Shown here: positions 11,041 through 19,659 of the stretch, one piece after another
Layout of the letters: every line of letters starts with the position of its first letter
How positions within the stretch are numbered: the first letter of the stretch is position 1
Assembly (NCBI GenBank): GCA_009780885.1
Contig: WQZF01000023.1
Location: 1 to 34,013 of the forward strand
Length of the DNA stretch: 34,013 nt
Direction of reading: 5' to 3'
Source: Betaproteobacteria bacterium
GTDB taxonomy: Bacteria > Pseudomonadota > Gammaproteobacteria > Burkholderiales > Rhodocyclaceae
Notes under the pieces: model-generated
What the model saw: the letters and a program-made list of their open reading frames with translations, nothing else
The model's database searches: none
What the model was told of the DNA's origin: nothing
Translations under genes and position numbers: made by a program

Positions 11041-14000
11041 TCATACGACCTGCTCGCCCATTCGCAAGGCTTCCTCGATATCGACCTCGACGATACGCGA
11101 AACGCCGGATTCCTGCATCGTCACGCCGATCAACTGCTGCGCCATTTCCATGGCGATCTTGTTGTGGCTGATGAAGAAGAACTGGGTCTGCGCCGACATC
11201 CGCTTCACCATAGCGCAGAAACGTTCGGTGTTGGTGTCGTCCAGCGGCGCGTCGACTTCGTCGAGCAGGCAGAAGGGCGCGGGGTTCAACTGGAACATCG
11301 AGAAGACCAGCGCAATCGCGGTCAGCGCCTTTTCGCCGCCGGAAAGCAGATGAATGCTCGAATTCCTCTTCCCCGGCGGCTGCGCCATGACCTGCACGCC
11401 GGCATCGAGGATTTCGTCGCCGGTCATGATCAGCTTCGCCTCGCCGCCGCCGAAGAGCGTCGGGAAGAGTTCGCCGAAATGACGGTTGACGGCATCGAAG
11501 GTATTTTGCAGCAACTCGCGGGTTTCGCGGTCGATGCGGCGAATCGCGTTTTCCAGGATGTCCAGCGCCTCGGTGAGATCTTCGGCCTGCGCGTCGAGAA
11601 AAGCCTTGCGCTCCTGCGTCGCCGCCAGTTCGTCGAGCGCGGCCAGATTCACCGCGCCGAGCGCCTCGATCTCGCGTTGCAACGTATTGATCTCGCCCTG
11701 CAACGCGCCCGGCCGCGCCTTGGGCAATTCTTCCGAGAGATCGGCTTCCACGGCGGCATCGACATTGGCTTCGAGAAGGAATTGCGCGAATTTCTCGAAC
11801 TCCATTTTCGCCGCCTGCTCCTTCAGGCGCTGCTCGCTCTCCTGTTCGCGCAGGGGCGCCAGGCCCCTGTCGATTTTCAGGCGCTCTTCTTCCAGTTCCC
11901 GCAGGAGATCCATCGCCGCGCTCTCCGCGTTGCGCGCGCCCGCCAGGGCTTCCTCTTGCTGCTTCTTTGCTTCCAGCGCCTCTTGCAGCTTCGGTTCGAG
12001 ATCTTCGGCGTCCTGCGCGCCGATGTCCTTTTCGCAACGCGCCAGCGCTGCCGCGTTTTTCTCCAGTTGTTCTCCTGCCTGCGTCGCATGACGGGCAAAT
12101 TCTTCGAGTTTCGTTGCGCATTCGCGCTGCGAATATTGCGCCTGGTCCAGTTCGCGCTCGATTTCGGAATGCTGCCTGCGCTCTTCGCGCAAGGCGCGCT
12201 CGGCCTCTTCCAGTACCGCCCTGGCCACTTCAACCTGTTTTTGCGCTGCGGCAAATCGCGCACGTCCCTCTTCGATGCGCTCCTTGCCGGCGGCACTGCG
12301 CGCGCGCTCGGCTTCTTCCTCGGCCAGGATTTCGGAACGCGCCGCCTCGATCTGCGCGATACGCTCCTGGTAACGCTCGGCAATCTGGGTCAGCTTCATG
12401 CGCTGCATTTGCAGCGCGTGGGCTTCCTCGCGCCGCATCTTGACGATGTCCCGCGCTTCCTGTGCCTTTTCCCGCGCCTGGGCAAGTTCCGCATCGCAGG
12501 CTTGTACCTGCGCGTCCTTTTCCCTTCGCGTCTCCTCGCCCGCAGCCAGGCTTGCGGAAAGCGCCTCGATTTCACGCTGCCGCTCCAGCAGTCCGTGCGC
12601 CGGATCTTCTGCCGCAAACAGGGTCAGGCTGTGCCGCGTGACCAGATCGCCATGCGGGGTGACGAAGCACTCGCCCGCACGCAAATCGTCGCGGTCGGCA
12701 AGCGCTCGCGCCAGATCGGGCCGGGTGCGCGCGCCGGAGAGCCATTCGGCAAGCGGCGCAGCAAATTCGACGGCTTCGCAATGGACGCGCGCCAGCAGCG
12801 AATCTTCGGGGCAGGGCGGAATTTCCGTGTTCGTGAGATTGGTCAGCACCGCGACCCGCGTGCCGGGGCGGTCGGCAGACCAGGAGGCGAGTTTGGCATC
12901 TCCCGCATCGACGGCCTGCAAGCGCTCGCGCAGCACGGCTTCCAGCGCGTCTTCCCATCCGGCTTCGGCGGAAAGCCGCTTCCACAACGGCGTGCGCCCG
13001 GAAAGCGCGTGGCGTTCGAGCCATTTGCGGCTCGCCGCCGCCTTTTCGCCCGAACCGGCAACACGCTGCTGCAACTGCTCCAGGGCTTGCCGTCGCGCGC
13101 GAATCTGCGCCACGGCCTCTGCCGCTTTCTGCACTTCGGCTTGCGCTTCGCGACGCGCCGCCTCGAATCCGGGCAGGCGCTGCTGCTCTCCTGCCTCGTT
13201 TTCTTCGGCTGCCGCGACATGTTCGCGTGCTTCGGACATCTGTGCCTCAAGCGCTTCGAGTTCGCCCAGATCGGGAACGGCAAGCGCCGCCCTTTCATTT
13301 TCCAGGCGCTGGCGGCGCGAGCCCAGATTCATCAGCGCGCGCTCGGCGTTGGCCTGGTTCGCCTCCTCGACACGAAACTTCTGTTCGACCGCCGCCGCTT
13401 GCGAACGCTCCTGCACGACTTTTTCCTGCTTCTCCCGGTGCGCGCTTTCCGCTTGCTCCAGGGTTCCGGCGCGCGCTTCGAGGCGCGTTGCCGCTTCCTC
13501 CGCGCGCGCGTCGGCAAGTTTGGAAAGATCGCGCCAGCGCTGCGTTTCCTTCGCCGCATTTTCGGCCTGCGCCTGCCAGGACTGGCGCTCCGCCGAGAGT
13601 TGCGCGACGCGCGCCTCCAGCCCCTTTCGCATTTCGCGCCGGTGATGGATCTCGTCCTCCAGCTTCGTGACCACGGCATTTGCGGCGTAGGAATCGCCCT
13701 GCGCCTGTTGCACCCGCTCACCGCTGCTGAAATGCTCCTCGCGCGTCGCCGTAATGCGCGCCTCCAGGCTGGAGAGCGCGGCGTTCTGCGCTTCGAGTTC
13801 GGCTGCCGCACGCGCGATTTCGGCGCTGGCGCGTTCGAGTCTTGCTTCCTCCTCGCGGCGGCGGAGAAGCCAGAGCAATTGCTGCCGGCGCAGGAGCTTG
13901 CCGTTCAATTCATAGTATTGCCGCGCCACTGCGGCCTGCGCTTCGAGCCGTCCGGTCTGCGCGCCGAGTTCGATGCGGATATCCTCGACACGCGCCAGGT

Positions 14001-14568
14001 TCTCGCGCGTATCGGCAATGCGCCCTTCGGTTTCGCGGCGGCGCTCCTTGTAGCGCGTCACGCCCGCCGCTTCTTCGAGAAAGACGCGCAATTCATCGGG
14101 CCTCGCCTCGATGATCCGCGAGATCATTCCCTGCCCGATGATTGCGTAGGCGCGCGGCCCCAGGCCGGTGCCGAGGAAGAGATCGGTGATGTCCTTGCGG
14201 CGTACCTGGAGATTGTTGATGCAATACTCGGATTGCCCGTTGCGCGTCAGCACGCGCTTGACCGAGAGTTCGGCGTACTGCGACCACTGCCCGGCGGCGC
14301 GTCCGTCGCTGTTATCGAAAATCAGTTCGACGGAAGCGCGCGATACCGGCTTGCGATTCGAGGATCCGTTGAAAATCACGTCCTGCATCGATTCGCCGCG
14401 CAGTTCGGACGCCTTCGACTCGCCAAGCACCCAGCGCACGGCATCGATCACATTCGATTTTCCGCAGCCGTTCGGCCCGACAACGCCGACCAACTGACCG
14501 GGCAGCGAGAGCACGGTCGGATCGACGAAGGATTTGAACCCGGCAAGTTTCAGCTTGGAAAGACGCAT
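11041..14568 (-). CDS. smc: Chromosome segregation ATPase SMC
   Basis: The 1175-residue protein shows the full SMC plan: N-terminal head with Walker A GPNGCGKS (31-38), Q-loop region, a long coiled coil rich in Glu, Ala, Arg and Gln, a globular hinge near the middle (about 500-660), a second coiled coil, and a C-terminal head with the ABC signature LSGGEKAL and Walker B CLLDEVDAPLDD. It condenses and resolves sister chromosomes together with ScpA/ScpB, which are not in this window. It leads the smc-zipA-ligA group; a 77-bp AT-rich repeat separates it from zipA. A family 1 repeat lies just upstream of the start. Confidence 0.97.
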   Translation of the reverse strand: MRLSKLKLAGFKSFVDPTVLSLPGQLVGVVGPNGCGKSNVIDAVRWVLGESKASELRGESMQDVIFNGSSNRKPVSRASVELIFDNSDGRAAGQWSQYAELSVKRVLTRNGQSEYCINNLQVRRKDITDLFLGTGLGPRAYAIIGQGMISRIIEARPDELRVFLEEAAGVTRYKERRRETEGRIADTRENLARVEDIRIELGAQTGRLEAQAAVARQYYELNGKLLRRQQLLWLLRRREEEARLERASAEIARAAAELEAQNAALSSLEARITATREEHFSSGERVQQAQGDSYAANAVVTKLEDEIHHRREMRKGLEARVAQLSAERQSWQAQAENAAKETQRWRDLSKLADARAEEAATRLEARAGTLEQAESAHREKQEKVVQERSQAAAVEQKFRVEEANQANAERALMNLGSRRQRLENERAALAVPDLGELEALEAQMSEAREHVAAAEENEAGEQQRLPGFEAARREAQAEVQKAAEAVAQIRARRQALEQLQQRVAGSGEKAAASRKWLERHALSGRTPLWKRLSAEAGWEDALEAVLRERLQAVDAGDAKLASWSADRPGTRVAVLTNLTNTEIPPCPEDSLLARVHCEAVEFAAPLAEWLSGARTRPDLARALADRDDLRAGECFVTPHGDLVTRHSLTLFAAEDPAHGLLERQREIEALSASLAAGEETRREKDAQVQACDAELAQAREKAQEARDIVKMRREEAHALQMQRMKLTQIAERYQERIAQIEAARSEILAEEEAERARSAAGKERIEEGRARFAAAQKQVEVARAVLEEAERALREERRQHSEIERELDQAQYSQRECATKLEEFARHATQAGEQLEKNAAALARCEKDIGAQDAEDLEPKLQEALEAKKQQEEALAGARNAESAAMDLLRELEEERLKIDRGLAPLREQESEQRLKEQAAKMEFEKFAQFLLEANVDAAVEADLSEELPKARPGALQGEINTLQREIEALGAVNLAALDELAATQERKAFLDAQAEDLTEALDILENAIRRIDRETRELLQNTFDAVNRHFGELFPTLFGGGEAKLIMTGDEILDAGVQVMAQPPGKRNSSIHLLSGGEKALTAIALVFSMFQLNPAPFCLLDEVDAPLDDTNTERFCAMVKRMSAQTQFFFISHNKIAMEMAQQLIGVTMQESGVSRIVEVDIEEALRMGEQVV

Positions 14569-14612
14569 TCGGGAAGCAGGAAGTCAAAAAGCGAAGAGTG
14601 AAAACCTTCCAA

Positions 14613-14784
14613 GGATGCTCTGAATAAGTCGAGCGGAAAGTGCGCGCTGCAGACCGCCCGGCTCCGCAGATGCAGATAATGGCCCCCACGCTCACTGCCG
14701 TTCGCTGCCCCCCGAGGGGGTATGTGCCTCCCTTGAGGCGGCTCGGCAGGAGGCACGCGGCGCGGGGACTTGTTCAGAGCATCC
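14613..14784. repeat. Dispersed repeat family 1, copy 2 (rearranged interior)
   Basis: GGATGCTCTGAATAAGTC at the left and GACTTGTTCAGAGCATCC at the right are inverted repeats with one mismatch. Compared with the copy at 29196, the interior lacks the GATTTGCAACG part and instead carries a GC-rich palindrome-bearing insert (CTGCCCCCCGAGGGGG ... CCTTGAGGCGGCTCGGC) of a type common in betaproteobacteria. It occupies most of the gap between smc and queF (14569-14884), in which there is no gene. Confidence 0.85.
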
Positions 14785-14884
14785 TTCAAGCGCCGTCCCG
14801 CGCGGAGCCGCAGCGGTTCGACGAAGCCCGCTATAATAACACCTTCGTTTTCGCGCTCTCCAGCCGCTTCTGCCACTTCCTGCC

Positions 14885-15340
14885 ATGTCCAGCCAGCCTT
14901 CCACGACACTCGACACCTTCCCCAATCCGGCTCCTCAGCGCGATTTCCGGATTCACCTCCGGATTCCCGAATTCACCTGCCTGTGTCCGAAAACCGGCCA
15001 GCCCGACTTCGCCACGCTGACGCTGGACTACATCCCGGACACGCTCTGCGTCGAACTCAAAAGCCTGAAACTCTACATCTGGTCCTTCCGCGACCAGGGC
15101 TGCTTCCACGAAGCCGTGACCAACCGCATCCTCGACGATCTCGTCGCCGCAATGCAGCCGCGCTACGCGCGGATCAACGCGCATTTCTACGTGCGCGGCG
15201 GCATCTTCACCAACGTCATCGCGGAACACCGCGCCCCCGGCTGGACGCCGGCTCCGATAACAGATTTGGCGGCGCTGCCTGCGGCAGACCCATGCTGCCC
15301 GTCTTTCCCGCATCCTTCGACCCACTCCAGTACAGGCTGA
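14885..15340 (+). CDS. queF: NADPH-dependent preQ0 reductase QueF (short type)
   Basis: The 151-residue protein has the QueF signature [21 protein letters not shown], where Cys34 (in CLCPKTG) is the expected thioimide-forming residue and Asp41 the general acid. It also has the [15 protein letters not shown] substrate/NADPH-binding motif and the [12 protein letters not shown] and GGIFTNV blocks. It reduces 7-cyano-7-deazaguanine to preQ1 in queuosine tRNA modification. The C-terminal ~25 residues after [10 protein letters not shown] are Pro/Ser-rich and not typical of the fold. The ribosome site is weak. The downstream YecA-like gene starts 6 bp after its stop, suggesting co-transcription. Confidence 0.94.
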   Translation: MSSQPSTTLDTFPNPAPQRDFRIHLRIPEFTCLCPKTGQPDFATLTLDYIPDTLCVELKSLKLYIWSFRDQGCFHEAVTNRILDDLVAAMQPRYARINAHFYVRGGIFTNVIAEHRAPGWTPAPITDLAALPAADPCCPSFPHPSTHSSTG

Positions 15341-15345
15341 TTCCC

Positions 15346-16023
15346 ATGAATTTCCAAGCGTCCACAAACTCCGCATTTGCCATCTCCGAGGCCGAACTCG
15401 ACCGCCTCGAAATCCTGCTCGAAGACCCGGCGCTCGAGGCCGCGATGTACCTCGACGAACTGCACGGCTACCTCTGCGCCGCGCTCTCCGGCCCCCGGCC
15501 CGCCTCGAAAGACCGATGGGCCGACGACATCCTCGGCGACATCGCGCTGCGCGAAACCGAAGCCGGCGGCGAAGCCTGGGAAATCATCTGCCGCCTGGCC
15601 GACAGCCTGCGCCGCACCTTCGAGTCCGGCAACGCGCCCGAACTCTACCTTTACCCGCGCGAGGAAGAAGACGAAGACGCCAGCGCGGAAAGCGGCGAAG
15701 AATCTGCTGCTCCGGAATACGACTTCGCGCCCTGGTGCGAGGGCTATCTGCACGGCATCGACAGCGCCGAAGCAGACTGGTTCGATTCCCTCGACGACGA
15801 AGAAGAAATCGACTGGCTCGACGAATGCCTCTTCCCGCTGATGTTCTTCTCCGGCGAAGCCCAGGCCGCTGCCGAACAACACGGCGACGAATGGCCCCAG
15901 GGCGAGGAACTGGCCGAACTGGAACAAAACTGCGCCGAAGCCCTCCCCGAAATCGCGCTCGAAATCTACCGCTTCTGGAACGACAAACAGACGCGGATGC
16001 AGGAAGACGAAGAAGAGGCGTAA
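15346..16023 (+). CDS. YecA/YgfB (UPF0149) family protein
   Basis: The 225-residue acidic protein has the UPF0149 layout: an N-terminal helical part with a Leu-His-Gly-Tyr-Leu-Cys-Ala motif (MYLDELHGYLCAAL), a variable acidic linker (Glu/Asp/Ser-rich, about 105-125) and a second helical part with the WCEGYLHGID motif. The biochemical function of the family is not well established. It lacks the C-terminal zinc-binding SEC-C motif found in many YecA proteins. The reading frame is open far upstream through queF, but the ATG at 15346, 6 bp after queF, is the sensible start. A strong hairpin follows at 16067. Confidence 0.75.
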   Translation: MNFQASTNSAFAISEAELDRLEILLEDPALEAAMYLDELHGYLCAALSGPRPASKDRWADDILGDIALRETEAGGEAWEIICRLADSLRRTFESGNAPELYLYPREEEDEDASAESGEESAAPEYDFAPWCEGYLHGIDSAEADWFDSLDDEEEIDWLDECLFPLMFFSGEAQAAAEQHGDEWPQGEELAELEQNCAEALPEIALEIYRFWNDKQTRMQEDEEEA

Positions 16024-16066
16024 GACGCGCCGCGAGGCAGCACAACGCAATTTCTCAAGTTCGATG

Positions 16067-16103
16067 AACAACGCCCAACCGGGAAAAACGGTTGGGCGTT
16101 GTT
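16067..16103 (+). terminator. Terminator hairpin after queF-yecA-like
   Basis: AACAACGCCCAACC and GGTTGGGCGTTGTT form a perfect 14-bp stem with a 9-base loop, 44 bp after the stop. The T run is short. A very similar hairpin lies at 20646-20673. The two bracket the accessory region. Confidence 0.75.
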
Positions 16104-16213
16104 ATGTGGAGGCTTTGACGCGCCTTGCTTGGAAATGGGCGTAATTGGGTGTGGAAATGGGGTGTCGGCGGGATTTCGAGGGGGCGCTCAGTACTGGCGG
16201 ACGAACACCGGAT

Positions 16214-17647
16214 TCACTTCAAGCAATCTGCCGGATGATCCTTCAGCCATTGTCGGCCTTGTGCCGTCAGCCGATAGCGTTGCTTGCTGCTGCGAGGAGT
16301 CTCCGGTAGCGTCATTTCGATCATCTGGGCAGCCAACGCCGGTTTCAGGTAGGCATTGCGGAAATGCTCTTCGTGCCTGAGCGCCAACACTTCCTGCAAC
16401 TGCTGCCGGGACATCTCCCCGGCCATAATGCGCAGTAGACGCTCGACTTCCCCGGTAACTTCCCCGGTAACTTCCCCGGTAACTTGCGGGGTAAGCGCTT
16501 CCGGCCTTGGAATCAGCACCTTGAACTGATTGCCCGCCATATCGTCCACAAACCGGGTTTCCGGCCAGTCCTGCAAGGCGCGGGGGATGCCGGTGCCGAG
16601 GCCACGATAGGGAAGTATGTGAATGGCGTGCTCGGTCAGGGTTGGGTTGCGCCGGTTGGTGATGCCGTGGCGGATGGTTTCGGTATTCAGGGTGTCGGGC
16701 AAATGACCGGGGCTGATGATCTCGATGCGGTCGGCGAACACCATCAGCCGGATGGAGGCGCTGGTGAAGTAATCGCGGTGAATCAGCGCGTTGACCAGCA
16801 ACTCGATGATGGCCTGCTCCGGCACTTCCAGTTGCCCCAGGGAGTTGAAGTTTTGGTCGCCCTGCACATGGCGCAGGTTGCGCTTGATGAAAGCAAGGCT
16901 GCGCTGGTACTGCTCCAGCAGTGTGCCGTCGATATCTTCGCTGTCCAGATAGCGGCTGTCGTGCAGCACCGCGCCGGGGAATGCCACGGCCTTGACCTCG
17001 AACGCGGGCCGCCAACGTTGCGGATGCTTGCCGAACAGCAGTAAACCCGCGAGGTTCAGTTCCTGCACATCGGCCAAACCGAGGTTTTGCAGCAATTGCG
17101 GCAAGGGCTGACCGGCGAATTCCGAAGACTGGCCGTAGCGCCGGTTGAAATAGGCGTTGAACGCCTTTTCGTCGAGATCAGCCACCGAGCTTCCCGCAAC
17201 GGGAACGACATCGGCGTAGATCAACCCGGCGCGCTGGAACAGACGCTGGATTTCCTCTCGCGCCGTAACGTGCCGCTTGTCCGCGCCGCTCTTGACCCAG
17301 ATGCGCCCCTGGTTGTCCACGTAGGGTTTGTTGAGTCCATCGGGCACGGTGACCATCATCACCACACCCAGTCCGGTCTGGAGATTTTCGGTCGCGGGAT
17401 GAATGGGCGGGCGGACGTTCTGGGAAGCAGCATTGGAGAGCAACTGATTCAAGCGCCGCACGTTGGCGGCATCCAGTCCGGTCACATTGCCACTATCTTC
17501 CACCCCGAGAAAAAGCACGCCGCCACCGCTATTGGCAAATGCAGCCAATTCCGCCGCGATGCCGTCGGCGTTGGTTACATCACGCTTGAACTGGTGGCGG
17601 CTATCTTCGCCACGCGCGAGGATTTGCAGGAGATCGGATTCGGTCAT
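16214..17647 (-). CDS. AlbA_2 (Schlafen-like) domain transcriptional regulator / RecG-like ATP-binding protein
   Basis: The 477-residue protein opens with an AlbA_2 domain (about 1-120: DSRHQFKRDV, ELAAFANSGGGVLFLGVED, GADKRHVTAREEIQRLF). It continues with the GHKL-type C-terminal region of this family (ELLVNALIHRDYF, DRIEIISPGHLP, YRGLGTGIPRAL) and ends in a winged-helix-like part. Between them is a tandem VTGE linker encoded by a 12-bp repeat. Such proteins are often annotated as putative DNA-binding regulators; their biochemical role is mostly unknown, and some occur near toxin-antitoxin or defence genes. Its start lies 36 bp after the PIN toxin stop on the same strand, so it may be the third gene of that operon. 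Confidence 0.82.
   Translation of the reverse strand: MTESDLLQILARGEDSRHQFKRDVTNADGIAAELAAFANSGGGVLFLGVEDSGNVTGLDAANVRRLNQLLSNAASQNVRPPIHPATENLQTGLGVVMMVTVPDGLNKPYVDNQGRIWVKSGADKRHVTAREEIQRLFQRAGLIYADVVPVAGSSVADLDEKAFNAYFNRRYGQSSEFAGQPLPQLLQNLGLADVQELNLAGLLLFGKHPQRWRPAFEVKAVAFPGAVLHDSRYLDSEDIDGTLLEQYQRSLAFIKRNLRHVQGDQNFNSLGQLEVPEQAIIELLVNALIHRDYFTSASIRLMVFADRIEIISPGHLPDTLNTETIRHGITNRRNPTLTEHAIHILPYRGLGTGIPRALQDWPETRFVDDMAGNQFKVLIPRPEALTPQVTGEVTGEVTGEVERLLRIMAGEMSRQQLQEVLALRHEEHFRNAYLKPALAAQMIEMTLPETPRSSKQRYRLTAQGRQWLKDHPADCLK
16448..16483. repeat. Three tandem 12-bp repeats in the AlbA_2 gene
   Basis: TTCCCCGGTAAC occurs three times in a row and is followed by a decayed fourth unit (TTGCGGGGTAAG). 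On the minus strand it encodes Val-Thr-Gly-Glu repeats. Unit number could change by slippage without breaking the frame, altering linker length. Confidence 0.9.
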
Positions 17648-17683
17648 GGCGGTTACAGAAAATTCGCTTGGACGAAGAAGGAT

Positions 17684-18109
17684 TCAATCGTCCTGAGAAA
17701 AAGGATTGAGCAAGCGCACACCGGTGCGCTCGAAATCGCCAATATTGCGTGTAACCACGGTCAGATCGTGAATCAGCGCGGTCGCGGCGATCTGCTTGTC
17801 CAGCGCATTTTCCGGCCACGGCGCCCGCAGACGGCCCCAGACCTGTGCGGCATCCAGATCAAAAGGCAGGATGCAATCCTGGTAATCCCGCAGCACGGAT
17901 TCCAGCCACTTCTCCAATTGCCGCGCCTGCGGCAGATCACCACGATGCCGGATAAGATCGACGCCGCGCCGTAATTCGCCCACCGTCACCACCGACAGCC
18001 AGAGGCACGCATCCTGTTCGGCGCAATGGCGCAGGAACGCCGTCACCCCCGAATTGGCCGCGCTGCCCTTGCGGGCCTCGCTGATGACATTCGTATCAAT
18101 CAAATACAC
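17684..18109 (-). CDS. PIN-domain ribonuclease toxin (FitB/VapC type)
   Basis: The 141-residue protein has the PIN fold acidic residues Asp5 (LIDTNVISE), Glu45 (VGELRRGV), Asp104 (ALDKQIAATAL) and Asp125 (NIGDFERTG). These would bind metal for RNA cleavage. The start is taken as GTG at 18109: it gives the canonical short N-terminus (VYLIDTNV) and a 14-bp overlap with the antitoxin gene, whereas the longer frame up to 18307 is out-of-frame antitoxin sequence. In FitAB/VapBC systems the toxin cleaves RNA when the antitoxin is lost, and the complex represses its own promoter. Confidence 0.9.
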   Translation of the reverse strand: MYLIDTNVISEARKGSAANSGVTAFLRHCAEQDACLWLSVVTVGELRRGVDLIRHRGDLPQARQLEKWLESVLRDYQDCILPFDLDAAQVWGRLRAPWPENALDKQIAATALIHDLTVVTRNIGDFERTGVRLLNPFSQDD

Positions 18110-18329
18110 GCGCTGCCCCGTGTTCCCGCACGCGGGCAAAATCGGCATCCTCGCCGACATCGGGCATGGCCGCCAGCACCTCGGCCAACGGGCGGCGACG
18201 CGGTTGCAACAGCGCCTCGGCCAGCAACGCGCGGTGCTCGGCCTCCGCGCTACGACCATGCCGGATGGCGCGCGACTTGAGCGCCTTGACAATCGCCTCA
18301 TCGACACCGCGAACGATCAAACTGGACAT
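18096..18329 (-). CDS. FitA/VapB-type ribbon-helix-helix antitoxin
   Basis: The 77-residue protein begins MSSLIVRGVDEAIVKALKSR and continues with GRSAEAEHRALLAEAL, the FitA-like ribbon-helix-helix pattern. The N-terminus should bind DNA as a dimer and the C-terminus (about 45-77) should wrap around the PIN toxin. GGAGAAG lies 3-9 bp before the ATG at 18329. The 3' end overlaps the toxin gene, typical of coupled translation. Confidence 0.9.
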   Translation of the reverse strand: MSSLIVRGVDEAIVKALKSRAIRHGRSAEAEHRALLAEALLQPRRRPLAEVLAAMPDVGEDADFARVREHGAARVFD

Positions 18330-18339
18330 GGGCTTCTCC

Positions 18340-18365
18340 TGATATTTGTTATCAATGATAGCATT
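18340..18365 (-). promoter_or_regulatory. Possible promoter/operator of the toxin-antitoxin pair
   Basis: Just upstream of the antitoxin lies an AT-rich stretch with the near-palindrome TTATCAATGATA (minus strand TATCATTGATAA), the only AT-rich patch in this short gap. Ribbon-helix-helix antitoxins usually bind such palindromes over their own promoter. No clear -35 box is visible. Confidence 0.35.
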
Positions 18366-18463
18366 TTAGCGTAGCAAATCCATCGGGCATCTATCAGGGC
18401 TGTCGAGCAACTACTGAAACCAATCTACCATCACAATGAGCACGGGAACGAAGCTGATGTTCC

Positions 18464-19384
18464 TCAATCATTCTTGCCCCACTTGTGACCTATCCATAAC
18501 CCGATGGCGAGCGGCACGAGCCAGTTCCCGTTGTTTTGAGGCGGAGTTTCCTGGGCGGTACGGGTGTAATTGGCGCCCTCGAAAGAATTGGTGTAATTGG
18601 TGTTCACGGGAGGAGGGATATAGGGATCGTCATTGCCGATGCGCCACTTGGCCTCTGCCAGGATGCTGATCCAGGCGAAGGGCAGCAATATCAACACCAG
18701 CAAGATGCCCGGAACAACAAGGGCGCAGAGGAGTCCCCCCATCAGGAGGGTCAGGAAAAAGCTTAGGACGAGACGTGAGAAAGTACCTTCCATCGATATG
18801 GAAAGGAACAGATAAGCCCACGCCACGAAGAACAGGATGAATATCCAGAAGATCAAGTGCTCTTCCATTCTCTCTTGGAAAAAATCGCCGAAGGACATGC
18901 CCAGCGCCCTTTCCCGTGCTGCACGCTTTATCTCCTTCTGTCTGAGATATTCGTCCTGGCTGCGCTTGTCTTCCTTCCTCCGCGCCTTGAACGATTCGTT
19001 GCTTGATTTGTTTTCTGACGCGTGCACCGGAGCAGGCGCTTCTTCAATGTCTGGCTTGGAAAGCGCGGCTACCGGCATGGTTTCAGTGCCTTGCGCCTCT
19101 TTCTTTTTCGACAGATGGATCGCGCCGAGATAGATCAACAACACCAGTCCGCCCATTGCGCCTACCCCGATGGTTGCCCCGTCAACCGCGCCCGGCATCA
19201 GGAAGGCGCCGCTCAGGCAGAACCCGCCAAAAGCGGCTCCAATACCAAGGAACGCGCCGACCAGATGGGCAGCAAATCTGTTTGTACCGCATGTAACCAG
19301 CCATATGACCGCGGATCTCCACGCCCATGCCCACGCGGCGATCGTGCAGAGCAATACCAGAAATATCTGTACGTCTTCCTTCAT
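18464..19384 (-). CDS. Multi-pass membrane protein of unknown function
   Basis: I do not recognise this 306-residue protein. It has hydrophobic segments at about 6-30, 40-62 and 72-91, then a charged, Lys/Arg/Glu-rich cytoplasmic-looking linker (about 92-172) with probable helix, then further membrane segments at about 176-196 and 203-240, and a polar Asn/Pro/Thr-rich tail with a short hydrophobic patch near the end (287-300). A strong GGAGGG lies before the ATG. A small ORF ends 3 bp upstream. The divergent neighbour is a WYL regulator of the BrxR/CapW type, a class often placed beside defence genes. A defence or stress effector is therefore conceivable, but no motif proves it. Confidence 0.7.
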   Translation of the reverse strand: MKEDVQIFLVLLCTIAAWAWAWRSAVIWLVTCGTNRFAAHLVGAFLGIGAAFGGFCLSGAFLMPGAVDGATIGVGAMGGLVLLIYLGAIHLSKKKEAQGTETMPVAALSKPDIEEAPAPVHASENKSSNESFKARRKEDKRSQDEYLRQKEIKRAARERALGMSFGDFFQERMEEHLIFWIFILFFVAWAYLFLSISMEGTFSRLVLSFFLTLLMGGLLCALVVPGILLVLILLPFAWISILAEAKWRIGNDDPYIPPPVNTNYTNSFEGANYTRTAQETPPQNNGNWLVPLAIGLWIGHKWGKND

Positions 19385-19387
19385 GAT

Positions 19388-19609
19388 TTACTGCCCTCCA
19401 AGCACTTGATCTGATCGATGCCCAGCCAGCCTTCCGGGCGATTTCGGTTTGCTCTTTTTGTAACGCTCCCTGCATTCCTTATTGCGCTCGTTGATGGCTT
19501 TGCCATATTCCTGTTGCCATGTGGCAATATCGACCACTCTTTGGCTCCCTCGATGGATCACTTGACACAGACCATTTTTACACTGATGATATAATAAATT
19601 TGATGACAT
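19388..19609 (-). CDS. Small hypothetical protein
   Basis: The predicted product has 73 residues, with two Cys near the N-terminus (QCKNGLCQ) and a Lys/Arg-rich C-terminal half (RNKECRERYKKSKPKSPGR). I recognise no family. It ends 3 bp before the membrane-protein start, which favours a two-gene unit. Against it, there is no good ribosome site before the ATG at 19609, and a plausible promoter for the divergent WYL gene overlaps its first codons. A later start is possible. Confidence 0.4.
   Translation of the reverse strand: MSSNLLYHQCKNGLCQVIHRGSQRVVDIATWQQEYGKAINERNKECRERYKKSKPKSPGRLAGHRSDQVLGGQ
19562..19590 (+). promoter_or_regulatory. Candidate sigma-70 promoter for the WYL regulator
   Basis: A consensus TTGACA at 19562-19567 is followed after 17 bp by GATGAT (with TATAAT overlapping slightly downstream), about 70 bp before the WYL start. 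TTGATGA/CTGATGA direct repeats lie over and after the -10 region and could be operator half-sites for autoregulation. The site would also overlap the start of the divergent small ORF. Confidence 0.4.
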
Positions 19610-19659
19610 ATAAAGCTAAAAGTGAATATCCGGACACCTCCGCTCCGAAATGACCACGG

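Noticed and set aside
11002-14601. 1199-codon open frame antisense to smc
   Set aside because: It is a GC-rich shadow frame of the genuine SMC gene, with no recognisable domains and biased His/Arg/Phe-rich composition.
16448-16494. CRISPR-like array
   Set aside because: The 12-bp units are directly adjacent without spacers and encode an in-frame protein linker.
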